From the NCBI GenBank assembly GCA_036244855.1, contig BQKZ01006523.1:9182-33430 (forward strand): 24,249 nucleotides of DNA, written 5' to 3'. The position numbers and the translations under genes are program-made. The notes under the pieces were generated by a model. The model ran no database searches, was not told where the DNA came from, and saw nothing but the letters and a program-made list of their open reading frames with translations. Of the stretch, positions 10,101 through 17,547 are shown one piece after another. Positions within the stretch are counted from its first letter, which is position 1, and each line of letters starts with the position of its first letter. This DNA comes from Temnopleurus reevesii (Eukaryota > Echinodermata > Echinoidea > Temnopleuroida > Temnopleuridae).

Positions 10101-10458
10101 TGCGGTGCCTTGGCTAATTCCTCCTTTCTTGAAATACATTTAGCTGGAGTTCCACAATATACAGTACACAAAGATATGGTCTAGTCGAGCTGGTACCCTG
10201 GATAGAAATAAGATCCCACAAGTCCAAGTCCTGTTCCTGCTCCTGCTTGGTCCAATCCATTAAAATTGAACATAGTCTAGATTGAACAGAACAGAAATGC
10301 GAGGTAGTACAAAATCAATGAATTCAACGTTCCATTCTCTCAAAATGCGTTTTCTTCTCATACCTCATAAATTGAATAGTTGTGATACAAAACAAGAGAT
10401 ATTTCGCTGCAAAAATATATTTCTTTGATGCATAGCTGCCCATTAATATCTGTAAAAT

Positions 10459-10479
10459 ATATATTTTTATATATTTATA
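10459..10479 (-). promoter_or_regulatory. Non-canonical poly(A) signal candidates after nrarp
   Basis: On the gene strand this AT-rich patch contains two TATAAA words (10466-10471 and 10474-10479) and AATATA-type variants, 60-85 nt past the stop codon. I found no canonical AATAAA between 9954 and 10541 on the gene strand. These variants would give a very short 3' UTR; the alternative is the AATAAA at 9948-9953. Confidence 0.25.
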
Positions 10480-10541
10480 TAGGCCTATGTGTATTTAGAA
10501 TCCAATAAAGATGATACTTCGTTGTCTATTTGTTAAGATTC

Positions 10542-10991
10542 TCATCGTTTTTGACACGTTTCAGACCCTCGAATAAGATAAAGAGCAATATCATGATAAC
10601 CCCTGTATGCTGCAATGTGTAAGGCATTCCAACCGTCTCTGTTGGCTAGGGCCACATCGGCCCCGCAATGGACCAAAAGTTTGACCATTTCTAAATTTCC
10701 CTTCAAGACGCTTTGATGGAGGGGCGTTTGACCGTGTCTGTCGAAAATATTCACATCAAGTCTGGATGGGGGCGAGGCCCGCAAGAGCCGGGCCAGCTCC
10801 GCATAGTTCTCAAGTCTGACGGCCTCGTGAAAAAGGAGCTGTTGGTGCCTTGCGTCCACATGAATCGGCCCAGCAGTGGCCCCGACAATGGGGGACGTCG
10901 GCCCCCCATGGGCCGCTGGGGTAGGGGTTACCCCTTGTAACGTGGTTGTATCGTAATCTGGAGTACTGGTATATTCCATAGCTTGGGACAT
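10542..10991 (-). CDS. nrarp: NRARP-like Notch-regulated ankyrin repeat protein, single exon
   Basis: This frame encodes 149 residues and is the only convincing gene here. It begins MSQA, as vertebrate NRARP does. Residues 1-45 are a Pro/Thr/Gly/Ala-rich, probably disordered segment. A capping ankyrin helix pair follows at about 50-85 (LLFHEAVRLENYAELARLL), then an ankyrin repeat at about 87-119 (GQTPLHQSVLKGNLEMVKLL) and a last one at about 120-145 (NRDGWNALHIAAYRGYHDIA), ending in a short basic tail. NRDGW plus ALHIAA is the family's most recognisable stretch. Vertebrate NRARP is about 114 residues and also intronless; the extra length is mostly N-terminal. Known family role: it binds the Notch intracellular domain-CSL complex in the nucleus, limits Notch output, and has been linked to LEF1/Wnt signalling. 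The start is the first in-frame ATG; a TAG lies in frame upstream at 11025-11027 and the stop is TGA. Identification is from recognition, not a search. Confidence 0.93.
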   Translation of the reverse strand: MSQAMEYTSTPDYDTTTLQGVTPTPAAHGGPTSPIVGATAGPIHVDARHQQLLFHEAVRLENYAELARLLRASPPSRLDVNIFDRHGQTPLHQSVLKGNLEMVKLLVHCGADVALANRDGWNALHIAAYRGYHDIALYLIRGSETCQKR

Positions 10992-11135
10992 CCAAGCGAC
11001 CGACCCCCAACCCGGCAAGTAAAGCTATCCTCCAAAATAATCGTCGATTTGGAGTTGGATTTGGCTACTCCCGCACATCAAAATGTCTGCACCTCTCCAT
11101 ACCGGTTCTAGCCGCAACAAGTGTACACAATCGAG

Positions 11136-11143
11136 CGTGGGAA
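11136..11143 (+). promoter_or_regulatory. CSL/Su(H) consensus site in the predicted 5' UTR of nrarp
   Basis: CGTGGGAA is an exact YGTGRGAA match, 145 bp upstream of the ATG and probably downstream of the transcription start. It is the third exact CSL match within about 450 bp. The motif also occurs elsewhere in the window, so position beside NRARP is the main argument. Confidence 0.4.
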
Positions 11144-11274
11144 ATCCAAGATATCCGCCAAATTCGAAAAGAATATGCACGTTTATCCTCCGTATTTGAA
11201 TATTCCAGTTTAAAAATACTATCTCCACAGGCGCCAATAGGTGTAGAATAAAGCAACGAATGAATATAGTCCAG

Positions 11275-11281
11275 TTATATA
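11275..11281 (-). promoter_or_regulatory. Candidate TATA box of nrarp (TATATAA)
   Basis: On the gene strand this reads TATATAA, about 285 bp upstream of the ATG. It would place the transcription start near 11245-11250 and give a 5' untranslated region of roughly 250 nt. It is the best TATA match between the gene and 11700; a weaker AT-rich stretch lies at about 11210-11219. Placement is inferred; no transcript data are available. Confidence 0.45.
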
Positions 11282-11398
11282 TCCATATACATGGTCACAC
11301 AGAAACCCATGAGATGAACACCGTTTGTAACATGTGCAGTATTGAGAATGGGAGTGGTGATGACTGTGGCCAATTCATTTAGCATGTGGTTCGTCTAC

Positions 11399-11431
11399 CG
11401 TGAGAACCAATCCATCATGCGTTTTTCCACG
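11399..11431 (+). promoter_or_regulatory. Candidate paired CSL/Su(H) site (SPS-like) upstream of nrarp
   Basis: CGTGAGAA at 11399-11406 matches the CSL consensus YGTGRGAA exactly. After a 17-bp spacer, TTTCCACG at 11424-11431 is an inverted site with one mismatch (its reverse complement is CGTGGAAA). Head-to-head CSL sites about 15-17 bp apart are the known arrangement for dimeric Notch transcription complexes. The pair lies about 410-440 bp upstream of the ATG and about 120-155 bp upstream of the candidate TATA box. A CCAAT word (11407-11411) abuts the first half-site. The degenerate second half leaves the function uncertain. Confidence 0.5.
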
Positions 11432-11579
11432 ACATATCCGCCAAATTCTCGGCTGTAAAACGTGGTCCAGAAAACTCCTGCGAGCACGAGAAGTTATGTG
11501 GTTACTTAGTAGTTCTTGGGCGGTTTTCAAAGTGATAGATTCCCAAAATAATGGCGAAGAAGCGCTATTTTGCTCCTCA

Positions 11580-11587
11580 TTCCCACG
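11580..11587 (-). promoter_or_regulatory. CSL/Su(H) consensus site upstream of nrarp
   Basis: TTCCCACG on the plus strand is CGTGGGAA on the gene strand, an exact YGTGRGAA match about 300 bp upstream of the candidate TATA box. Close to a known type of Notch target gene it is a plausible response element. A one-mismatch relative (CGTGGGAG) lies farther out at 11767-11774. Confidence 0.45.
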
Positions 11588-11829
11588 GTCTACTTGTTCG
11601 CCGTCCCATTGAACTTGCGTGTGTCGTAAAAAGAGGCAGGGAAGTTAGCGCCCGGAGTCGAGTTAGCAGATATCTCCAAAACGTGCCCCCAAAGTCTGAC
11701 CCGGGCCCGATTCACGCTCGGCCGAGCTAACGAAAGCAGTATGTACAAAGCCTCAACCCTGCGATTCTCCCACGGCCTCACAAACACACACAATACGCTG
11801 AAAGCGCCTTCATATTAGCTCTCGTCTAA

Positions 11830-12060
11830 CCTTTGTGTACCACTTCACACACACAGCCCCATCCACATAATTTGGTGGGGTAAGGTACGAGTGTGTGTCT
11901 GCGGGTGGACGTGTAGATTTCCCATTGAGCGAGCGTGTGTGTGCGTGTGTATGGTCTGGCGTTTTGTTCTCTCGACATGTAGAAAAAAAGAAGAGGGTTT
12001 CGTTGCGGTCTGGGCTATTGGGAGATGGGAAAAAAGAAAAAAAGAATAGGGTGGAAGTAC
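11830..12060. other. Low-complexity GT-rich and A/G-rich flank
   Basis: It contains a GTGTGTGTGCGTGTGTATG tract near 11933-11951 and GAAAAAAAGAAGA / AAAAAAGAAAAAAAGAATA runs at about 11981-12047. The long minus-strand open frame across it (11810-12265) is composed of these tracts and part of the 12077 duplication, and is not considered coding. Confidence 0.5.
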
Positions 12061-12076
12061 AACCCTGGTATAAACC

Positions 12077-12759
12077 TCCGTAACTGGTGAAAGAGGTATG
12101 CGGGTTCACAATAGATTCACATCCCCGGAGGCGGTCACAGAATTTCACTGAACTTTGTACTTTAAAGGCGCAGGTCACTTTTTGTTTTATTACCGAATGA
12201 AATATGCAAGGAAATATGAAATGTGCAACTGGCACCAAAAATCTGTCGAGGATAGCCTTAGACATTTTACCGAATTAGCAAATAAACCAAGATGTTACGA
12301 TAAACCAATGAATTGTCGGCTTTCATTCAAACGTGTTATATGTCTAGAAGAATTATGTTATCACATTTATCGCTTGTTTTACGCCAAGTCCATTGTTGGC
12401 GAATAACCCTAATTATTTTTTTAGTTTAATAACCTTTGATTTTTGGTTCTAAACGATACCAAAACGCATGAGCAAAAAGAGAAAAAAAATTTACGCAAAA
12501 TATGACCTCATTATTGTGTCACCATTTTATACTGCGAGAGAATCGTTCATGGATATAATCATTAAAACTGTCAAGACAGCCAATACTCCAAGGTCATTAT
12601 GTTCCACGCAAATTGGCAACCTTTTACTCTATGAAACGCCTTCTTGCGATGGAGATTCCTTCGGACAACATTTATGACTAATTACAATGTTCTCATAAGA
12701 GAATAGAAATTAATTCTAGTGTTGCTATTTTAGAAAAGGGATAGTGATTGAATAATAGA
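12077..12759. repeat. Direct duplication, copy A
   Basis: The first 95 bp (from TCCGTAACTGGTGAAAGAGG) are identical to 12761-12855. The rest aligns in the same order with copy B, with many substitutions and small gaps, for example ATGAGCAAAAAGAGAAA at 12468 and 13210 and CCACGCAAATTGGCAAC at 12603 and 13916. By eye this part is about 80% identical. The copy stops at the N at 12760. No protein-coding signal is shared convincingly. Confidence 0.8.
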
Positions 12760-12760
12760 N

Positions 12761-14044
12761 TCCGTAACTGGTGAAAGAGGTATGCGGGTTCACAATAGAT
12801 TCACATCCCCGGAGGCGGTCACAGAATTTCACTGAACTTTGTACTTTAAAGGCGCTGGTCATTTTTTGTTTTATTACGGAATAAAATATGCAAGGAAACT
12901 GGCACAAAAATACTGTCGAGAGTTTTAGCCTTCTGGCTCAACAATTCTTGTGAAATAGACATTTTACTGTACCGAATTAGCAAATAAACCAAGGTGTGAC
13001 GACAAACCGATAAATTCTCCGCTTTCATTCAAGCTCATCTACAAGTAGGCCTATACTGTATTTATCGTTTGTTGTATGATCAGTCCATCGATGACAATGA
13101 AGCAGTTGCTTTAGCCCTGATCAAAGATCCGTACAGGACGATTGAACATATTTTGTCTTATTTCTTTTCTTCCTTTTTTTTAATTTGTCTCCAAAACGAT
13201 ATCAAATGCATGAGCAAAAAGAGAAATAAATGTACGTAAAATTTGACCTCAATATTGTGTCACCATTTACGACGAAAGGATCGTTTTATGGAAATAATCA
13301 CTTGAACTGTCATAATATATCCTTAAAGGGGAACTTCACCCAGACCTTGATAGTCTCTCAGTGGGTGGAGAAAAATATAATGATCAAACAGTGAAAATTT
13401 GAGCAAAATCGGACAATCCATTCAAAAGTTATTAATTTTCAAAGTTTTGATTTCCACCCGTGGTGGGTTTACATGAACAAAATGGCTGCCAACATGGAGA
13501 AATCTCCATTCCCTTTGTACACAAAATTTTCACATTTTGTTCCTTTTATAGAAAATGAGTCAACAAGATTCATCCCAAAATGCATGCAGAATCATTATGT
13601 CCATATCAGATTTGAAGAGAGAAGTAAAACTTTGTCTACTTTTCTAGAAAAAGAAGAAAATGCAAAATTCTTTGTAAAAGTAAATGCAGAGTTCTCCATG
13701 TTGGCAGCCATTTTGTGCAGATAGGTTGCCAATTTAAGGAGCCCATGAGGGGTAAAAATTAAAACTAACTTTTGAACAGATCGTCGGATTTTGCTGAAAT
13801 TTTCACAGTTGGATCATTGTATTTTTCTCCACCCACTAAAAGCACATCAATATCTGGGTGAAGTTCCCTTTTAAATTGGCAAGACAGCCAACAATCCTAG
13901 ATCATCATTGTTTTCCACGCAAATTGGCAACTTTTAACTCTTAAAAAAAATTGCGATGAAGATCCAATAAGGTACAATTTATAAGATAAAGGAAATTCAT
14001 TTTAGTGTTGCCACTTTAAGGACGGGATAATGAATGAATTGTAG
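12761..14044. repeat. Direct duplication, copy B, interrupted by a TTAA-flanked element
   Basis: Matches copy A from its first base after the N through about 14044 (GTGTTGCCACTTTAAGGACG against GTGTTGCTATTTTAGAAAAG). A 544-bp inverted-repeat element (13327-13870) splits it between CATAATATATCC and ATTGGCAAGACAGCC. Copy A lacks that insertion, so it arrived after the copies separated, or differs between alleles. Confidence 0.75.
13327..13870. mobile_element. Long inverted-repeat element with TTAA target duplications
   Basis: TTAA flanks both sides (13323-13326 and 13871-13874). The ends read AGGGGAACTTCACCCAGA and, inverted, AAGGGAACTTCACCCAGA. The arms remain alignable for about 200 bp or more (GTGGGTGGAGAAAAATA, then AAAATGGCTGCCAACATGGA in both), leaving a small central loop. 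TTAA duplication is typical of piggyBac-type insertion. An 83-codon open frame at 13473-13724 runs arm to arm and is not a transposase. The empty site in copy A supports the boundaries. Confidence 0.8.
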
Positions 14045-14944
14045 TCAAATAATTCCTGTCGTCATTGGGTTAAAGACATCATATTTTGTTCTGTGGATAC
14101 TTTGCAGCTTGAACCGGGCTGGACCAACAATTTTATTCCAATAAACCCACGCCTTGCACAACAATAATTCTAAAGTATATACTGTTTGAAAATCGCAAAC
14201 ATTGTGAATATCACGGTCAGCTGTCACTATTTCTCACATAACCATATCATAATAACCGATATATCTTTTTATTGTCGCAGCTAAAGTATGCAACAAACAA
14301 TTCTGGAATGCATAAATCTACAGGTACAAAGGTCCATATATAATTTGATTTTTTTTATTCAGTATGGAATAAGTGGTCATCAATATACATGGCCTGACAA
14401 TTTTGGGAATCTGGTACATAAATGGAAGAATAATATCCTCAAAACGCAAAAGATGATCATGTTATTTTTTTTTATGATGAGTAATGTTTTCAATTTAACT
14501 TACTTCTAAAAATTTCTATATTTAGTACTTTTTATGGAGACTTATGAAATTGGATACCGTAAATGAACGTTTCCTTATAAAAAATAAAGTAATAAAACAC
14601 TGTTATCCCATTGACTACTGGAACCAGGTAGTCCTTGCACAGGGCTATAGGAATCCAGTTGGTAATGGGTTAATTAGGATTAATACTATGGACCATTTTG
14701 TTAAAAAGCTTTAAAGGAAACGTTAACCACACGTTCTATATAGGAAATAATCTTTATAACGACTTTAACGATTTGTCCGATGAAACTGGTTTACATTAGA
14801 CGTTATGAAAGTATATAAACATTCATAATGTTCAAGGACGTAATAAAAGATAAACGTGTTGAAAACGTATTATAGAAGAGGCTTGCAAGGTAGAAACACC
14901 TTGACACTGGAACCTAGGGGTCATGTAGACATTTCACCAAGACA
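14045..14944. other. AT-rich intergenic stretch, no gene recognised
   Basis: Small open frames (14288-14509 plus, 14045-14227 minus) have no recognisable sequence. A single CSL-like word lies at 14231-14238. A short inverted pair around 14606-14672 (CCATTGACTACTGGAACCAG near CCAGTTGGTAATGGG) may be a degraded hairpin. Confidence 0.45.
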
Positions 14945-15080
14945 TTTCACCATCATTTTTCGTATTCAAGATAGTCCATTTTGCTCCGAAGATAGATATA
15001 TCACAAATATAGTTCACCGACATTTTTCGGTATCCCAGATCCTACATTTTCCTCCGAAGAAGAATATACTCCCCCTTTAA
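14945..15080. repeat. Two diverged tandem units of 68 bp
   Basis: TTCACCATCATTTTTCG (14945) and TTCACCGACATTTTTCG (15013) begin two units that both continue with TCCATTTTGCTCCGAAGA / CTACATTTTCCTCCGAAGA and end in GAATATA or GATATA words. Confidence 0.6.
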
Positions 15081-15090
15081 GATTATTTTC

Positions 15091-15222
15091 ACGGATCGAG
15101 GAACGGGGTTGACCTGGTCTATTGTGGAGCACTTTTGAACCTCAACCGGGCACAATTCTCCCTCGGGTGTACAAACCTGCTATACTTACTCTGCAACAAA
15201 CAGGGCGTTGAATTTAACACCA
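15091..15222. repeat. Diverged local repeat, copy 1
   Basis: GGTTGACCTGGTCTATTGTG, CACTTTTGAAC, GGGCACAAT and CCCTCGGG, then TACAAACCTGCT and ACTCTGCAACAAACA, recur in order at 15677-15845. The end (TTGAATTTAACACC) resembles the inner end of the MITE at 20248-20339. Confidence 0.6.
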
Positions 15223-15443
15223 ATGGGAATTTCTGTCTCTATTCGGTAGAAAAGTCTAGAAATGCGAAACGTAATGAAGGATTTTGATTTTCATTTCTGG
15301 GAATGTTAGTTTTAATCGCAGCTGTGATGTCTTCTAGAAAAATAAATGTTTGGTATATCAATCCCAAACCGACAGACACTGGGCAGTTATGCATTTTCTT
15401 TTCACAAGCAAACCATATCTGTTAATTTACTTCATTATAATTC

Positions 15444-15534
15444 GTTTGATGGAGACCAAAGATTCAATAAATTCAAGGGGCCTTGATCTGTGTCACTCAT
15501 CTGAAATTCACCCGGGCACAATCACTCAACCAAC
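15444..15534. repeat. Diverged local repeat, copy 2 (partial)
   Basis: GTTTGATGGAGACCAAAGAT and the following ATTCAA/GGGGCCTTGATCTGTGTCAC match 15675-15735, and CACCCGGGCACAATCACTC matches the later part of copies 1 and 3. The copy is shortened. Confidence 0.5.
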
Positions 15535-15674
15535 TGATGGTCAGTTATGTTCTTACTTTTCACAAGCAAAAAAGGTCGGTTTATCTCTTTATAAACTTCA
15601 TTTACCATGATCCCTGATGATTATCATTCGTTATTACGTATGATAAATCATTCGAAACTTTCGTTACTCGGAAA

Positions 15675-15845
15675 GTTTGATGGAGACCAAAGATTCGATA
15701 AAATTCGAGGAAGAAGGATTGACCTGGTTCATTGTGTCACACTTTTGAACTTTACCTGAGCACAATATCCCCCTCGGGCATGTCGGGTATACAAACCTGC
15801 TTTTAATACTCTACACTGCAATAAACATTCCGTCGAATTTGAAGA
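15675..15845. repeat. Diverged local repeat, copy 3
   Basis: Shares GTTTGATGGAGACCAAAGAT with copy 2, and GATTGACCTGGTTCATTGTG, CACACTTTTGAAC, CCCCCTCGGG and TACAAACCTGCT with copy 1. It ends in CTACACTGCAATAAACA, a MITE-terminus-like word. Confidence 0.6.
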
Positions 15846-15853
15846 CATTGTCG

Positions 15854-15999
15854 CATATTATGATTTCGTTATTTAAATATCTATCAAATAAAAACAAAGA
15901 ATACAAACAAAAACGAAACAAGTTATAAAGGCAGTATGAACACTCTGAAGATCAAATACGATAAAGTATACCACGGAAGCTTTATACCTGCACATTGTA
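15854..15999. repeat. 146-bp direct repeat, copy 1
   Basis: From CATATTATGATTTCGTTATT to ACCTGCACATTGTA it matches 16053-16194 with few changes. A 53-bp segment carrying a tRNA-like head separates the copies. Confidence 0.85.
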
Positions 16000-16015
16000 T
16001 GTATATTGCATGTAG

Positions 16016-16052
16016 CCGGTTATGTGTGGCTCAGTGGTAGAGCGTCTGCCCC
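16016..16052 (+). mobile_element. tRNA-like SINE head (box A region)
   Basis: GTGTGGCTCAGTGGTAGAGC followed by GTCTGCC is a tRNA D-arm and box A (TGGCTCAGTGG). No anticodon arm, box B or acceptor end follows; instead the sequence runs into repeat copy 2. It is therefore a SINE head or fragment, not an intact tRNA gene. Confidence 0.6.
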
Positions 16053-16194
16053 CATATCGTGATTTCGTTATTTAAATATCTATCAAATAAAAACAAAGAA
16101 TGCAAAAACGAAACAAGTTTTAAGGGCAGTATGAAAACTCTGAAGATCAAATACGGTAAAGTATACCACGGAAGCTTTATACCTGCACATTGTA
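16053..16194. repeat. 142-bp direct repeat, copy 2
   Basis: Matches 15854-15999 from CATATCGTGATTTCGTTATT to ACCTGCACATTGTA, with a few substitutions and a short deletion (ATGCAAAAACG against ATACAAACAAAAACG). It directly abuts the tRNA-like head. Confidence 0.85.
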
Positions 16195-16265
16195 GATTAT
16201 ATGTTGAATGTTAACTTTCTTTTATCATTAAACATTGAATTTGAAGCGTGATATTTTCATAGCTT

Positions 16266-16400
16266 AAGCCCCCTTCACACATACGCAGTAAGCAACACGG
16301 ATGAATACGGTTCATCGTTCCGTGATGAACTGTGTTGCTTCGTGTAGATACCTTGTTTGCTTCCTTCGTCATCCGCGTTCAACCATGTTAACGGAAAGTG
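16266..16400. mobile_element. Degraded hairpin element, possibly related to the strong-stem MITE
   Basis: AAGCAACACGGATGAATACG and TGATGAACTGTGTTGCTT form an imperfect inverted repeat, preceded by GCCCCCTTCACACATACG, which recalls the GCCCCGGTCACATAGG ends of the 6211/6625/17420 family. Confidence 0.4.
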
Positions 16401-16463
16401 AACAACGCCTGCACAATTTTTAGAACCAGCAAACACGGTCAAAACGTTTCCTTGTTGACTCCA

Positions 16464-16558
16464 TGTAGCGACCGTGTATCACCGTAAAGACACCGTGTGT
16501 CATCGTGTAGACACCGTGTATCATCGCGTAGACACCGTGTAGACACCGTGTGTACATT
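16464..16558. repeat. Minisatellite of GACACCGTGT-type units
   Basis: ACACCGTGT recurs several times, alternating with TATCAC/TGTCATCG and GTAGA links, in units of about 10-22 bp. Each unit is partly self-complementary (ACAC / GTGT). Confidence 0.7.
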
Positions 16559-17419
16559 GTCAACCATTTATAGGTAACATTGAAGATCTCGCAGTTGAGA
16601 ATGTTTTAAAAAAAATTAAACACTGCATTTAACTTTACGCCAAGGTGAATCTAGATTCTATTCTCAGAAGAAAGGTGTTTTAAAGTACAGAGTCGTAAAT
16701 GCTGAATTATGATTTTTGTTTCATAGATGCTATTTTAAACAGCAGTAGTAATATCTTCAAGAAAAAAAAGTAAAGTTTTAGACCGAACGATTCTCCTGTA
16801 CTCTTTTCAATCTCATAAACTTTCGGTTGGAGTTCGGTTGCGGTTCACCTTTTCGAGGGTTTGTAATTCTCAGGCTTTGAAAGACGACAAACGCAAAAAA
16901 GTTCGTTATTCTGATGGTCCAAAATAATCATAAAACGTTTGTTATGCCATTGAAGTAACGAAGGTAAAACAAAAGAGACCAATATTCCTGAAATGAAATG
17001 TAGTTCATGATACCGAATGTCGGACGGTTAGAACATGAAATGGGACTCGTTATTCCGAGTTCTTGATAATCCTGTAAAAAAAGAAGGGGTCGGTAATCCG
17101 AAGTGTTGAGAGTCCAAATATATATGAAGTATTGTGATGAACGTCCGTTAACTTTATAAAATAAGGTGTGTTTTCGGACTATAGAACCTTCAGAATATCG
17201 GACTTTCATTCACCTATGGATGGTTAAACCATCAAAAAATGATTTCATCCTCGGATATTAGAACCTTCGGAATAACAAACCATAAGAACAACTGGTGACC
17301 GAGGGAAAAAAATGGTAAAAACAAACTCACAGCCCAGTCTATAGGCGCACTACAACATGTACAATGTATTTTGAGAATTTGGGCCATTGGTCTGCAGCCC
17401 ACTGTAATCTCATCCTTTA
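16559..17419. other. AT-rich intergenic stretch, nothing recognised
   Basis: Short open frames on the minus strand (16928-17209 and 17232-17432) have no recognisable protein sequence. No repeat family was identified. Confidence 0.5.
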
Positions 17420-17547
17420 GCCCCGGCCACATAGGGCCCCGGAAGCAACACGATTCACCCCGACTTGTTGTTAATTCACAGTTAGCTGCCTCAGAACAAC
17501 GAGTCGGGGTGAATCGTGTTGCTTCCGGGGTCCTATGTGACCGGGGC
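17420..17547. mobile_element. Strong-stem MITE, copy 3
   Basis: GCCCCGGCCACATAGGGCC at the left and its inverse GTCCTATGTGACCGGGGC at the right. The inner stem and loop match copy 2 at 6625-6752 (CACCCCGACT, TTAATTCACAGTTA, GAGTCGGGGTG). A plus-strand open frame over it is not a gene. Confidence 0.88.

Noticed and set aside
9899..10171. His-rich minus-strand open frame
   Set aside because: The histidines come from the GAT microsatellite, and part of the frame is the hairpin MITE.
10992..11018. Nine-residue N-terminal extension of the nrarp frame
   Set aside because: It would begin at a TTG codon. The first ATG gives MSQA, as in vertebrate NRARP, and an in-frame stop lies just upstream.
11810..12265. 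151-codon minus-strand open frame upstream of nrarp
   Set aside because: It is made of low-complexity tracts (Phe/Ser-rich, His-Thr repeats) and a segment of the 12077 duplication; the part shared with 12725-12907 reflects identical DNA, not protein conservation.
13473..13724. 83-codon open frame inside the TTAA element
   Set aside because: It runs from one inverted arm through the loop into the other, and has no transposase features.
16016..16090. Possible tRNA gene
   Set aside because: Only a D-arm and box A are present; no anticodon arm, box B or acceptor pairing follows.
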